From contig NZ_ANNV01000175.1 of NCBI RefSeq assembly GCF_000346755.1, positions 1 to 64,000 of the forward strand: a stretch of 64,000 bases of DNA. The letters run 5' to 3'. The notes below the pieces were generated by a model. The model saw nothing but the letters and a program-made list of their open reading frames with translations. It ran no database searches and was not told the origin of the DNA. Origin of the DNA: Pseudomonas sp. CBZ-4. GTDB taxonomy: Bacteria > Pseudomonadota > Gammaproteobacteria > Pseudomonadales > Pseudomonadaceae. Made by a program: the position numbers and the translations under genes. Shown here one piece after another: positions 17,296 through 26,338 of this stretch (position 1 is the stretch's first letter; every line of letters starts with the position of its first letter).

Positions 17296-17673
17296 ATGAG
17301 GATGTCACTCATCGCTGCGTTGGGATTTTTATCGCTGATACACGCGTCACTCTCCCTCGCGGAGAATAGCAACGGCAAGAATCTCTTTTCACAGCGATGC
17401 GCCATGTGTCACGGAGCCGACCTCAAAGCCACAGGACCACTGGCCAATAAAAGCACCCCGCCTACGCCCAACCTGACTACACCTGCCTTCAAGAAACGGC
17501 TGGATGATTACCCGGGCGTCATCGTGTCTTCGATCATCCTTCGCCCCAATGGCGACTTGATTCCACGCACCTTGCGGGAGAACGGGGTAAAGCTCGCGCC
17601 GCATACGTGGACCATCCAGGACCTGCGCGACTTGAATGAATACATGAGTGGCGCGATCACCAAAGCCCGATGA
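17296..17673 (+). CDS. Small periplasmic c-type cytochrome
   Basis: 125-residue exported monoheme cytochrome c. A signal peptide (residues 1 to about 22, ending ASLSLA) precedes the heme site C35-AM-C38-H39. A Met near the C-terminus (EYMSGAI) is a candidate axial ligand. AAAAAGG lies upstream of the ATG at 17296. Base composition is lower in GC than the preceding genes. No oxidase or dehydrogenase partner is adjacent, so its redox partner is unknown. Confidence 0.82.
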   Translation: MRMSLIAALGFLSLIHASLSLAENSNGKNLFSQRCAMCHGADLKATGPLANKSTPPTPNLTTPAFKKRLDDYPGVIVSSIILRPNGDLIPRTLRENGVKLAPHTWTIQDLRDLNEYMSGAITKAR

Positions 17674-17777
17674 ACAGGCGGAAAAGGCACAGCCATAAAT
17701 TAGGGAACGTCTGATATTCGCGGGTTTCGATGCTGAATAGAGTGCTTCATTGTTCAGAAAACTCTATCGGTATCAAC

Positions 17778-18719
17778 ATGACGCTTTGGAAAAGTTTATT
17801 GGCCAGTGCTGCCACAGTATTACTGGCTTACTCATCGAGTGCTGCAGCAGCCTGCGCCTCGAATAGCAGCGCACTTACCATTAATTTCGGAAAAAATCTA
17901 ACTCAGAGCATTACGACACCCCAAGATGTACCGAACGGAACGGTACTTTACTCGGAAACTTCCGCGGTAATGCCAAAGTTTGACCTTTATTGCCAAAACG
18001 CAACACTCGGCTTTAACGTCAATCCTGCTTTGGGTAGTGCGACCACTGGAACGGTCTTTCCTTTAGGAGTGCCAGGGCTCTCGTTCCGAATATATTTCGG
18101 TGGCTTTTATGTAGCCACGCCAGCACTTGAATCCGGTAACATCACCTTTTTCTACCCCTCTACAAGTTACCGCCTTGAAATCATCAAGTCTGGCGAGCTT
18201 TTATCACAGAGCCCGGTCCCTGCAATCTCACTGGGAGAGTTCCGAGGCGATAACTTGAAAGTAATCACGTTCAACCTAATCAATCCAGTGACGGTGAATG
18301 CTGCGTCCTGCCAAACACCGTCGGTATTTGTGGCGATGGGTGACGATTACCAATTGTTTGAATTCGACAACACTGGCGACGCGCCTCGCCCCATAAAATT
18401 CGACCTGTCGTTGAACAACTGCCAACGAGGAATACAAAAAGTCACTTACCAACTCCAGGCCAATACGCCGGTCATCGACGCGCAAAAAGGCATTGTCGCA
18501 CTGAGCGGCGCATCCACCGCCAAAGGCATCGGCTTGCAGCTGAAGAACGATGCAGGCCAACCCATTGTGCTAAACACGCCTTATGTATTCAGCGGGTTCA
18601 ACACCACGGGTACCGACTTCAAAATCCCGTTAACCGCCGCTTATATTCGCCTGGCGGACAGCACCCTCCAAGCTGGCAGCGCCAATTCGGAAGTCACCTT
18701 TATCGTGAATTACCTGTAA
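17778..18719 (+). CDS. Fimbrial-type adhesin/pilin protein, orphan
   Basis: 313-residue exported protein. A signal peptide (about 1-27) ends near SSAAAA. The C-terminal half resembles a type 1 pilin domain: paired Cys (C near AASCQTP and C in LNNCQRG), VALSGASTAKGIGLQL, and the terminal beta-strand SEVTFIVNYL typical of chaperone-usher subunits. The N-terminal half, with its own Cys pair, could be a receptor-binding domain as in tip adhesins. No chaperone or usher gene lies in the window. GC is visibly lower than neighbouring genes, and tRNA-Ser is close by, so recent acquisition is plausible. The start is inferred from the signal peptide; no good ribosome site is seen. Confidence 0.75.
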   Translation: MTLWKSLLASAATVLLAYSSSAAAACASNSSALTINFGKNLTQSITTPQDVPNGTVLYSETSAVMPKFDLYCQNATLGFNVNPALGSATTGTVFPLGVPGLSFRIYFGGFYVATPALESGNITFFYPSTSYRLEIIKSGELLSQSPVPAISLGEFRGDNLKVITFNLINPVTVNAASCQTPSVFVAMGDDYQLFEFDNTGDAPRPIKFDLSLNNCQRGIQKVTYQLQANTPVIDAQKGIVALSGASTAKGIGLQLKNDAGQPIVLNTPYVFSGFNTTGTDFKIPLTAAYIRLADSTLQAGSANSEVTFIVNYL

Positions 18720-18933
18720 AGAGGAAGGTCGTCTCATTTACCGTCAGAAGCGGCCATTCAAAAAATCGTGAACTCGCAACCTCCGAAAGCCATTTAGTGC
18801 CCCTCCTCCACTGCCACCCCAAGCGCATTGCCGGCCAAGGTCTGCCACTCAGTCGGCAGGCTCTTGTTGTGCATCCCAATAGAGCCCCAATCCCAGATCT
18901 GTCCCAGATGGCCATTTTCCAAACACCAGAAAC

Positions 18934-18974
18934 CACAAACCCCCGGTTTCCTCTAGGAAAACCGGGGGTTTGTG
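18934..18974 (-). terminator. Terminator after tRNA-Ser, 16-bp stem
   Basis: CACAAACCCCCGGTTT pairs perfectly with its reverse complement at 18959-18974 around a short loop. It lies 12 bp beyond the tRNA 3' end. The hairpin could also stop transcripts arriving from the fimbrial gene on the other strand. Confidence 0.8.
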
Positions 18975-18985
18975 TTTACTTAATG

Positions 18986-19075
18986 TGGCGGTGAAGGAGA
19001 GATTCGAACTCTCGATACAATTTCTTGTATACACACTTTCCAGGCGTGCTCCTTAAGCCACTCGGACACTTCACC
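18986..19075 (-). tRNA. tRNA-Ser (anticodon GGA)
   Basis: The minus strand folds as a 90-nt class II tRNA. The acceptor stem is GGTGAAG/CTTCACC, with discriminator G and an encoded CCA. The D-arm contains GAGTGGCTTAAGGA. The anticodon loop CTGGAAA gives anticodon GGA, which reads UCC. A long variable arm (TGTATACAAGAAATTGTATC region) and the T-loop GTTCGAATC follow. Serine identity follows from the anticodon and the long variable arm. Confidence 0.96.
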
Positions 19076-19411
19076 GTATCTCGTCAAACCAGTTCAGTCT
19101 GTCGAGGCGCGCTAATGTAGTCGAAAGCCTTTCAGATGGCAAAGGTTTTTTTCAGAATTTTCATGCGCTTAGCGGGATATGCCATTCCATGCCCGGCAAG
19201 GGGCGGTGTTTCTGCCATTCTCGGGCACCAGCAGCGCACGCCCGGGGAGGCTGTTGTGCCCTGCCCTAGGCTGTCCGGCGCTGGGCAAGCGGGAAAAGTC
19301 TGACTGGGTAGTCAGTCATGGCGCTTTACCGAGACGGGCGTGGTGGGTAACGTCTGTGCATGCTCGTCTATAAACAGCCTATCTATAACAAGTCCTACAA
19401 GGAACCGCGTC
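19076..19411. other. Gap between tRNA-Ser and the crotonase gene
   Basis: This 336-bp stretch holds the tRNA promoter region and the crotonase leader. An inverted repeat CTGACT-GGGT-AGTCAG at 19300-19315 is a possible operator for the downstream gene. No gene is supported here. Confidence 0.4.
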
Positions 19412-20104
19412 ATGAGTGAGTTGATTGCTTACCACCTCGAAGACGGTATCGCGACCCTGACGTTGAGCAACGGCAAGGTGAATGCCATTTCTCCCGATGT
19501 GGTCAGTGCGTTTAATACAGCGCTGGATCAGGCGGAGAAGGATCGGGCGGTGGTGATCATCACCGGCACGCCGGGGATTTTGTCCGGTGGTTATGATTTG
19601 AAGGTCATGACTGCCGGTCCTAAAGAGGCAATCGGTTTGGTGACGTCGGGTTCGACCCTGGCGCGCCGCCTGTTGTCGCACCCGTTCCCGGTGATTGTGG
19701 CGTGCCCTGGGCATGCGGTGGCCAAGGGCGCGTTCCTGTTGTTGTCGGCGGATTATCGGATTGGCGTCGAAGGCCCGTTCAGCATTGGCCTGAATGAAGT
19801 GGCCATCGGCATGACCATGCACCACGCCGGGATCGAGTTGGCGCGGGATCGTCTGCGCAAGTCGGCGTTTCATCGTTCGGTGATCAATGCCGAGATGTTC
19901 GACCCGCAGGGCGCGTTGCAGGCTGGCTTCCTCGATAAGGTGGTGGCGCCTGAAGAACTGCACGCTGCCGCCCTGGAAGCCGCACGCCAGTTGAAGAAGA
20001 TCAATATGAATGCGCACAAGCACACCAAATTGAAGGTGCGCAAAGCGCTGCTGGAGGCCTTGGACGACGCCATCATCCAGGATCAGGGCCATAACCTGAG
20101 CTGA
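19412..20104 (+). CDS. Enoyl-CoA hydratase/isomerase (crotonase) family protein
   Basis: 230-residue crotonase-fold enzyme acting on an acyl-CoA. Oxyanion-hole segments are visible at SGGYDLKVM and AVAKGAFLLLSADYRIG. The usual catalytic Glu near the second segment is not obvious, so hydratase activity is uncertain; isomerase or hydrolase activity is possible. AAGGA precedes the ATG at 19412, which I preferred over an upstream frame with no conserved content. It is monocistronic, with a terminator 23 bp beyond the stop. Confidence 0.88.
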   Translation: MSELIAYHLEDGIATLTLSNGKVNAISPDVVSAFNTALDQAEKDRAVVIITGTPGILSGGYDLKVMTAGPKEAIGLVTSGSTLARRLLSHPFPVIVACPGHAVAKGAFLLLSADYRIGVEGPFSIGLNEVAIGMTMHHAGIELARDRLRKSAFHRSVINAEMFDPQGALQAGFLDKVVAPEELHAAALEAARQLKKINMNAHKHTKLKVRKALLEALDDAIIQDQGHNLS

Positions 20105-20126
20105 CCGCCTACATCCGCAGCACTAG

Positions 20127-20152
20127 AGCCCGACCTTGAGTCGGGCTTTTTC
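20127..20152 (+). terminator. Rho-independent terminator of the crotonase gene
   Basis: AGCCCGAC-CTTGA-GTCGGGCT hairpin followed directly by a T-rich tail, 22 bp after the stop codon. Confidence 0.9.
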
Positions 20153-20203
20153 TTACAAAGAAATCCGAAACACCTTTAGCCGCTCTAGCCAGCCGCTGCT
20201 GGC

Positions 20204-20219
20204 ACATGTTGAAACATGT
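20204..20219. promoter_or_regulatory. Inverted repeat upstream of the acyltransferase gene
   Basis: ACATGTT-GA-AACATGT has perfect 7-bp arms, 99 bp before the acyltransferase start. It resembles a TetR-type operator. The regulator is unknown. Confidence 0.45.
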
Positions 20220-20317
20220 ACTAAAACATCGCCTATCTCCTACCTCTACAGGGGTAATTGCCGAATACAGTGCACATCCGTACACTGCGCCACCTTTTGT
20301 CTCGATAGGCCGTGTCG

Positions 20318-21040
20318 ATGCTTTTTCTGTTGCGTATGTTGTTGATGGGCCTGCATTTTATGATCGCGGGCGTGCTAGGCGTGCTCGTCGGGATCTGCCG
20401 GCCGTTCAACCCGGACAACAGTCGCCTGTGCGCACGCCTCTATGCGCTGCCGGCCATGTGGATCCTGGGGCTGAACGTCAAGACCGAGGTGGATTCGCTG
20501 CGAGACAAGCCCAGCGGTTGCGTGATCATCGCCAACCACCAGTCCAACTATGACCTGTTTGTGTTTGGCAACGTGGTGCCCTATCGCACCGTGTGCATCG
20601 CCAAGAAAAGCCTGAAGTGGGTGCCGCTGTTCGGCCAGTTGTTCTGGCTGGCGGGCAATGTGCTGATCGACCGGGGCAACGCGCACAAGGCGCGCCGGGC
20701 GATGCTCACCACCACCGATACGTTGCAACACAAGGACACGTCGATCTGGGTGTTCCCGGAAGGTACGCGCAATCTGGGCAAGGGGTTGCTGCCGTTCAAG
20801 AAAGGCGCGTTCCATATGGCGATTGCGGCCGGCGTGCCCATCGTGCAGGTGTGTGTAAGCAATTACGTCACGCATATGCGGCTGAATCGCTGGAACAGTG
20901 GTGATGTGCTCATACGCTCGCTGCCGCCGATTCCTACGGCTGGGATGACGGTGGATGACGTGCCGAGGTTGATGCAGGCGTGTCAGGCGCAGATGGAAGC
21001 TTGCATTGCGCAGATGGATCTTGAGTTGCAAGTGGGCTAA
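20318..21040 (+). CDS. plsC: 1-acyl-sn-glycerol-3-phosphate acyltransferase
   Basis: Transfers an acyl chain to lysophosphatidic acid to make phosphatidic acid at the inner membrane. The 240-residue protein has an N-terminal hydrophobic segment (residues 1-28), the catalytic HX4D motif in NHQSNYD, and the second PlsC block FPEGTR. AGG lies nine bases before the ATG at 20318; a GTG six bases upstream is too close to it. Pseudomonads carry several PlsC paralogues, so this may not be the main one. Confidence 0.88.
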   Translation: MLFLLRMLLMGLHFMIAGVLGVLVGICRPFNPDNSRLCARLYALPAMWILGLNVKTEVDSLRDKPSGCVIIANHQSNYDLFVFGNVVPYRTVCIAKKSLKWVPLFGQLFWLAGNVLIDRGNAHKARRAMLTTTDTLQHKDTSIWVFPEGTRNLGKGLLPFKKGAFHMAIAAGVPIVQVCVSNYVTHMRLNRWNSGDVLIRSLPPIPTAGMTVDDVPRLMQACQAQMEACIAQMDLELQVG

Positions 21041-21047
21041 GACTTTG

Positions 21048-21088
21048 GGGGCGCTTCGCGCCCCAGCGCGAGCAAGCTCGCTCGCCAC
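21048..21088. repeat. Hairpin plus single REP of the GCGAGC subtype
   Basis: A GGGGCGC-TTC-GCGCCCC hairpin at 21048-21064 is followed by one REP arm (AGCGCGAGCAAGCTCGCTCG region, ending at 21088). The hairpin probably ends the acyltransferase transcript. Confidence 0.65.
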
Positions 21089-21183
21089 AACTAGCTCGCT
21101 CGGCACAGTGAGCAGCCGCAACGGAACGCCTTTCAGGCTAAGCTGCCCAACACCTGTCCTCCTAATAAGAAGTGATCAGCACC

Positions 21184-22155
21184 ATGGGTAGAGTTGTTGC
21201 GGCCGCCGTCTACAGCGCCGGTAAGAAAGTTACGGATATCACCCTTGACGAAGGCGCGGCCTGGGCCGCCAAACCCAATCACTTTGTCTGGATCGGCCTG
21301 GAAGAACCCAACGCCCAGGAGCTGGCCAACCTGCAACGCCAGTTCAACCTGCATGAACTGGCCATCGAAGACGCCCTGGAGAAACACAGCCGCCCGAAGC
21401 TGGAAACCTTCGGCGATGCGCTGTTTATCGTCACCTACTCACCGGTGCGCGAGAACGGCAAGCTGGTGTTTATCGAGACCCATATCTTTGCCGGCAACGG
21501 CTACATCATCACCGCCCGTAACGGTCACTCGGCGTCCTACGGCTTTGTGCGCCAGCGCTGTGAGGCGCGGCCGCTATTGCTGGAGCATGGGGAAGATTTC
21601 GTACTCTATGCGTTGCTGGATTTCGTCACCGAGAACTACCAGCCGGTCAGCGAAGCGATCCATGCCGAGATCGATGAGCTGGAGCGCAACGTGCTGTGCA
21701 GCTCATTAAGTGAACGCGACATCCAGAAGATTCACGGCCTGCGCCGCGATGTACTGCGGCTCAAGCGTTATGTGGCACCGATGGTGGAGATCAGCCAGGA
21801 GCTGCAGAAGCTGAGCTTTCCGTTTATCGACAAGAACATGCGCCCGTATTTCCGTGATGTGCAGATCCACGTCACGCGGCAGATGGAAGACCTCACCACC
21901 CTGCGCGATATCGCCAGCCAGACCATCGAGATCGGTGTGTTGCTGGAGGCCTCGCGCCAGAGCGTGGTGCAGCGCAAATTCGCCGCGTGGGCGGCGATCC
22001 TTGCGTTCCCCACGGCGGTGGCGGGGATTTATGGGATGAACTTCCAGAACATGCCCGAGCTGCAATGGCACTACGGCTATTTTGCGGTGCTCGGGTTTAT
22101 CGCATTTGGCTGCACCGGGCTGTGGGCCAGCTTCAAGCGTTCGGGCTGGCTTTAA
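21184..22155 (+). CDS. corA: CorA-family magnesium/cobalt transporter
   Basis: 323-residue divalent cation channel of the inner membrane. A large acidic N-terminal cytoplasmic domain and a long helix lead to two C-terminal membrane helices. The pore signature YGMNF closes the first helix, followed by the loop QNMPELQW. The ATG at 21184 fits the family N-terminus; a GTG at 21172 is an alternative. The stop codon overlaps that of the convergent amidotransferase gene by three bases. The transported ion may be Mg2+, Co2+ or Ni2+. Confidence 0.9.
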   Translation: MGRVVAAAVYSAGKKVTDITLDEGAAWAAKPNHFVWIGLEEPNAQELANLQRQFNLHELAIEDALEKHSRPKLETFGDALFIVTYSPVRENGKLVFIETHIFAGNGYIITARNGHSASYGFVRQRCEARPLLLEHGEDFVLYALLDFVTENYQPVSEAIHAEIDELERNVLCSSLSERDIQKIHGLRRDVLRLKRYVAPMVEISQELQKLSFPFIDKNMRPYFRDVQIHVTRQMEDLTTLRDIASQTIEIGVLLEASRQSVVQRKFAAWAAILAFPTAVAGIYGMNFQNMPELQWHYGYFAVLGFIAFGCTGLWASFKRSGWL

Positions 22156-22877
22156 GCCGCAGCGCCGGGCTTGTGCGCCACAAAGCGCATCATCCATTCC
22201 GCCACGGTCACGCCGTGGTGGTCATGTTCCAGGCTGGCCACGCCGCTGCTGTAGATCTGCTCGCCGAGGTTCTGCTGGCGAATATCCAGCAAGGCGCGGG
22301 AGTAATCGTGGATAAATTCCGGGTGGCCCTGGAAGCACAGCACCTGATCATTGATGTGGTACGCGGCAAACGGGCAGAAATCGCTGGAGGCGATGACGGT
22401 GGCGTTTTCCGGTAGCGCGGTGACCTGGTCCTGGTGGCTGATCAACAGGGTCAGTTCCTCCACCACCGGGCTGATCCACGGTGCCTTGGCGGCCATTTGA
22501 TAGTTGTGGATGCCCACGCCCCAGCCTTGGCTCGCGCGCTCGCTCTTGCCGCCCAGCAGCAGCGCCAGCAACTGGTGGCCGAAGCAGATGCCCAACAGTT
22601 TGTCGCCGCGCTCGTAGCGGTTGAGCAGGTAGGTCTTGAGGGTCTGGATCCATGGGTCGGTGCCGAAGGAGTCGGCCTTGCTGCCGGTGACGAGGTAGGC
22701 ATCGAACACCTGGTCGTCCGCCGGGTAATCGCCATTCATCACGTTATAGACGATGAACTCGGCCGCAATCGGCTGCTGGGAAAACAGACGCTGGAACATC
22801 TGCCCATAACCCTGATATTGATCCACCAACTCCGGGCGCAGGACATCGGTTTCCAGAATGCAGACGCGTAGCGACAT
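22152..22877 (-). CDS. Class I glutamine amidotransferase-like protein
   Basis: 241-residue stand-alone class I glutaminase domain. The nucleophile elbow is GICFGHQ (C98), and the His/Glu pair is in QGHPEF. It resembles the GMP-synthase-type amidotransferases found alone in pseudomonads, some of which hydrolyse gamma-glutamyl compounds. No synthetase partner is adjacent, so the ammonia acceptor or hydrolysed substrate is unknown. Confidence 0.88.
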   Translation of the reverse strand: MSLRVCILETDVLRPELVDQYQGYGQMFQRLFSQQPIAAEFIVYNVMNGDYPADDQVFDAYLVTGSKADSFGTDPWIQTLKTYLLNRYERGDKLLGICFGHQLLALLLGGKSERASQGWGVGIHNYQMAAKAPWISPVVEELTLLISHQDQVTALPENATVIASSDFCPFAAYHINDQVLCFQGHPEFIHDYSRALLDIRQQNLGEQIYSSGVASLEHDHHGVTVAEWMMRFVAHKPGAAA

Positions 22878-22924
22878 AAAAAATACCTGACACGGTGATG
22901 GGAATAATGCACAGCCCAGAGCCT

Positions 22925-22947
22925 GCCTTGAAATACCCCTTCAAGGC
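22925..22947 (-). other. Hairpin after the FadB-type gene
   Basis: GCCTTGAA-ATACCCC-TTCAAGGC has perfect 8-bp arms, 25 bp after the stop on the minus strand. There is no T-run. It may stabilise the mRNA end or weakly terminate. Confidence 0.45.
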
Positions 22948-22971
22948 AAGCCCTGCCCGTGCGCCCATCTG

Positions 22972-25116
22972 CTAGAAGCTAGCACCCTGTGCGGCTTTTT
23001 CCAGCAGCAACGCCGGCGGTGTGAAGCGCTCACCATACTGCTCGGCCAAATAGCGGGCGCGGGCGACAAAGTCGTTCAGGCCATACTGATTGATGAACTG
23101 CAACGCGCCGCCACTCCACGCGGCGAAGCCGATGCCGAAGATCGAGCCGACGTTGGCGTCCGCCGTGGACATCAGCACGCCCTCCTCCACACACCGCACG
23201 GTTTCGATGGCCTGGATAAACAGCAAGCGGTCGCGCACATCCTGCGCAGAGATGCGTTGATCAGGTCGCTCAAAGCGCGCTTTCAGTTCCGGCCACAGCT
23301 GCTTCTGGCCACCCAAGGGGTAATCGTAAAAACCGCCGCCTGCCGCCTTGCCCAAGCGCTTGTACTCGTTGACCAACAGATCAATCACCAGCGTCGCCGG
23401 ATGCGTCGGCACGGCCTTGCCTTCGGCCTGTAGATCCTTGGCCGTCTGCTGTCGGATATGGCTCATGAGGCTGAGGGACACTTCATCGGATACCGCCAAC
23501 GGCCCTACCGGCATACCGGCCTTGCGCGCTTCGGTCTCGATCATGGGCGCGGCCACGCCTTCGCCCAGCATGGCGATGCCTTCGTTGGTAAAGGTGCCGA
23601 ACACCCGTGAGGTGAAGAAGCCGCGACTGTCATTGACCACAATCGGGGTTTTCTTGATTTGCAGTACGAAGTCGAAACCTCGCGCCAGGGTTTCGTCCGA
23701 GGTGTGGGCGCCTTTGATGATTTCCACCAGGGGCATCTTGTCCACCGGGCTGAAGAAATGCAGGCCGATAAACTTGCCTTGGTCCGGCACCGCCGTTGCC
23801 AGCCCGCTGATGGGCAAGGTGGAGGTGTTGGAGGCGATCACCGCGTCGGCACCGACCACACGTTGCGCCGCCGCGGAGACCTTGGCCTTGAGTTCGCGGT
23901 CTTCGAACACCGCTTCGATGATCAGATCGCAGCCGGCCAAGTCTGCGTCCTCGGCCGTAGGATGAATCCGCGCGAGGATGGTTTCCCGCTGTTCGGCGCT
24001 CAATTGCCCACGGCTGACTTTCTTGTCCAGCAACGCCGCCGAGTGTGCCTTGCCCTTCTCGGCCGCCGCCAGATTGATGTCCTTGAGCACCACCTCGACC
24101 CCGGCGCTGGCGCTGACGTAGGCGATACCCGCGCCCATCATCCCGGCGCCGAGCACGCCGACCTTGCGCGTGACATAGGGCGCAAAGCCTCGCGGCCGGG
24201 AGCTGCCGGCGTTGATTTCATTGAGTTGAAACCAGAAGGTGCCGATCATGTTTTTCGCCACTTGCCCGGTCACCAGCTCGGTGAAATAGCGGGTTTCGAT
24301 CACATGCGCGGTGTCGAAATCCACCTGGGCGCCTTCCACGGCGGCACACAGGATTTTCTCCGGCGCGGGGAAACAGCCCTGGGTTTTACTGCGCAGGATC
24401 GACGGCGCGATGGCCAGCATCTGCGCGACTTTGGGATTCGAGGGCGTACCGCCGGGGATCTGGTAACCCTTGTTGTCCCACGGCTGTTTGGCTTCGGGAT
24501 TGGCGAGGATCCAGGCGCGGGACTTGGCCAGCAGCTCATCGCGATCCGCCGCCAGTTCATTGAGCAACCCGGCCTGCAACGCTTGTTGTGGCCGGACTTT
24601 CTTGCCCTCCAACAAGTACGGCAAGGCCTTTTCCAGCCCGAGCAGGCGCACCATGCGCACCACGCCACCGCCGCCCGGCAGCAAACCCAGGGTAACTTCC
24701 GGCAGGCCGAGTTGCACCGACTTGTCGTCCAGCGCGACCCGGTAATGGCACGCCAGGCAAATCTCCCAGCCGCCGCCCAGCGCTGCGCCATTGATCGCGG
24801 CGACCACCGGCTTGCCAAGGGTTTCCAGGCGGCGCAGTTGCGCCTTGAGCACCCGTACGCCGTCGTAGAAATCCTTGGCGTGGGCCTTGTCGACCTTGAT
24901 CAGTTCATTGAGGTCGCCGCCGGCAAAAAAGGTCTTCTTCGCCGAGGTGATGACCACGCCGGCCAGCGTGTCTTTTTCTGCTTCCAGGCGTTCGACCGTC
25001 GCGGCCATGGCCTCGCGGTACGCGCCGTTCATGGTGTTGGCGCTCTGGCCGGGCATGTCGAGGGTCAGCACGACGATCCGGTCCTGGCCTTTTTCGTAGC
25101 GAATGGCTTGGGTCAT
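22972..25116 (-). CDS. Bifunctional enoyl-CoA hydratase/3-hydroxyacyl-CoA dehydrogenase (FadB-like)
   Basis: 714-residue multifunctional beta-oxidation enzyme. The N-terminal crotonase domain (about 1-200) has AAINGAALGGGWEICLA and GLLPGGGG. The Rossmann domain begins at GVLGAGMMGAGIAYVSA (about residue 320), with the dehydrogenase segments HFFSPVDKMPLVEII and VNDSRGFFTSRV. The ATG at 25116 has AAGGA upstream. It follows the thiolase by 16 bp, forming a FadA-FadB type operon that differs in gene order from E. coli fadBA. The paralogue class and chain-length preference are unknown. Confidence 0.92.
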   Translation of the reverse strand: MTQAIRYEKGQDRIVVLTLDMPGQSANTMNGAYREAMAATVERLEAEKDTLAGVVITSAKKTFFAGGDLNELIKVDKAHAKDFYDGVRVLKAQLRRLETLGKPVVAAINGAALGGGWEICLACHYRVALDDKSVQLGLPEVTLGLLPGGGGVVRMVRLLGLEKALPYLLEGKKVRPQQALQAGLLNELAADRDELLAKSRAWILANPEAKQPWDNKGYQIPGGTPSNPKVAQMLAIAPSILRSKTQGCFPAPEKILCAAVEGAQVDFDTAHVIETRYFTELVTGQVAKNMIGTFWFQLNEINAGSSRPRGFAPYVTRKVGVLGAGMMGAGIAYVSASAGVEVVLKDINLAAAEKGKAHSAALLDKKVSRGQLSAEQRETILARIHPTAEDADLAGCDLIIEAVFEDRELKAKVSAAAQRVVGADAVIASNTSTLPISGLATAVPDQGKFIGLHFFSPVDKMPLVEIIKGAHTSDETLARGFDFVLQIKKTPIVVNDSRGFFTSRVFGTFTNEGIAMLGEGVAAPMIETEARKAGMPVGPLAVSDEVSLSLMSHIRQQTAKDLQAEGKAVPTHPATLVIDLLVNEYKRLGKAAGGGFYDYPLGGQKQLWPELKARFERPDQRISAQDVRDRLLFIQAIETVRCVEEGVLMSTADANVGSIFGIGFAAWSGGALQFINQYGLNDFVARARYLAEQYGERFTPPALLLEKAAQGASF

Positions 25117-25132
25117 GATGGATTCCTTGGGC

Positions 25133-26338
25133 TCAGAGCCGTTCGATGATGGTGGCGATGCCCATGCCACCGCCGACACACAGGGTGGCCAGGCCGTAGC
25201 GCTGCTGGCGTGTTTCCAGCTCGTCGAGCAAGGTGCCGAGAATCGCGCAGCCGGTGGCGCCCAAGGGATGGCCCATGGCGATGGAACCGCCGTTGACGTT
25301 GACCCGGGCAGCGTCGATGCCCATGTCCTTGATGAATTTGAGGACCACCGAGGCAAACGCTTCGTTGACTTCAAACAGGTCGATGTCTTCCACGCGCAAG
25401 CCGGCCTTGGCCAGGGCCTTGCGCGTCGCCGGCGCAGGGCCGGTGAGCATGATGGTCGGGTCGGTACTGGTCACCGCCGTGGCGACGATGCGTGCACGAG
25501 GTTGCAGGCCCAGCTCGCGGCCCTTGGCTTCGGAGCCGATCAGCATCAGCGCGGCGCCGTCGACAATCCCGGAACTGTTGCCGGGGGTGTGTACGTGGTG
25601 GATGCGCTCGACATGGCTGTAGACCCGCAACGCGGTGGCGTCGAAGCCCATCTGCCCGATCATTTCGAAGCTGGGCTTGAGCTTGCCGAGGCCTTCGAGG
25701 GTGGAGTCGCCACGGATGAACTCATCGTGGTCGAGCAATACGATGCCGTTCTGGTCCTGCACCGCGATCAGCGATTTGTTGAAGGAACCGTCTGCACGGG
25801 CCCTGGCCGCTTTCTGCTGGGAATGTAGGGCGAAGGCGTCCACATCCTCGCGCGTGAAGCCTTCCAGGGTGGCGATCAGGTCCGCGCCGATGCCCTGGGG
25901 GGTGAAGTGGCTGTGCAGGTTGCTTTGCGGGTCCAGCACCCAGGCGCCACCGTCGCTGCCCATGGGCACGCGGGACATGGATTCGACGCCGCCGACCACC
26001 ACCAGGTCTTCAAAGCCGGAACGCACCTTCATCGCGCCGAGGTTCACCGCTTCCAGGCCCGAGGCGCAGAAGCGATTGACCTGCACGCCGGCGACGCTGA
26101 TGTCCCAGTCCGCCACCAGCGCAGCGGTCTTGGCGATGTCGGCGCCCTGGTCGCCCACGGGAGTGACACAACCGAGGACGATGTCATCCACCTGATGTGT
26201 GTCGAGGTCAGTGCGCCGGGCCAGCGCATTGAGCAGGCCGGCCACCAGGTTTACCGGTTTGACGCTGTGCAAGGCGCCGTCAGCCTTGCCTTTGCCACGG
26301 GGCGTGCGTATCGCATCAAAGATCAAAGCTTGGGTCAT
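25133..26338 (-). CDS. Acetyl-CoA C-acyltransferase (thiolase, FadA-like)
   Basis: 401-residue thiolase that splits 3-ketoacyl-CoA with CoA in the last step of beta-oxidation. The acyl-accepting Cys is C91 in NRFCASGLEAVN, the active-site His is in GGSIAMGHPLGATG, and the second Cys is in TLCVGGGMG at the C-terminus. The ATG at 26338 gives the usual thiolase N-terminus (MTQALIFDAIRTPRGKGKAD). It heads the operon with the FadB-like gene. Degradative thiolase is more likely than biosynthetic, given that partner. Confidence 0.93.
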   Translation of the reverse strand: MTQALIFDAIRTPRGKGKADGALHSVKPVNLVAGLLNALARRTDLDTHQVDDIVLGCVTPVGDQGADIAKTAALVADWDISVAGVQVNRFCASGLEAVNLGAMKVRSGFEDLVVVGGVESMSRVPMGSDGGAWVLDPQSNLHSHFTPQGIGADLIATLEGFTREDVDAFALHSQQKAARARADGSFNKSLIAVQDQNGIVLLDHDEFIRGDSTLEGLGKLKPSFEMIGQMGFDATALRVYSHVERIHHVHTPGNSSGIVDGAALMLIGSEAKGRELGLQPRARIVATAVTSTDPTIMLTGPAPATRKALAKAGLRVEDIDLFEVNEAFASVVLKFIKDMGIDAARVNVNGGSIAMGHPLGATGCAILGTLLDELETRQQRYGLATLCVGGGMGIATIIERL

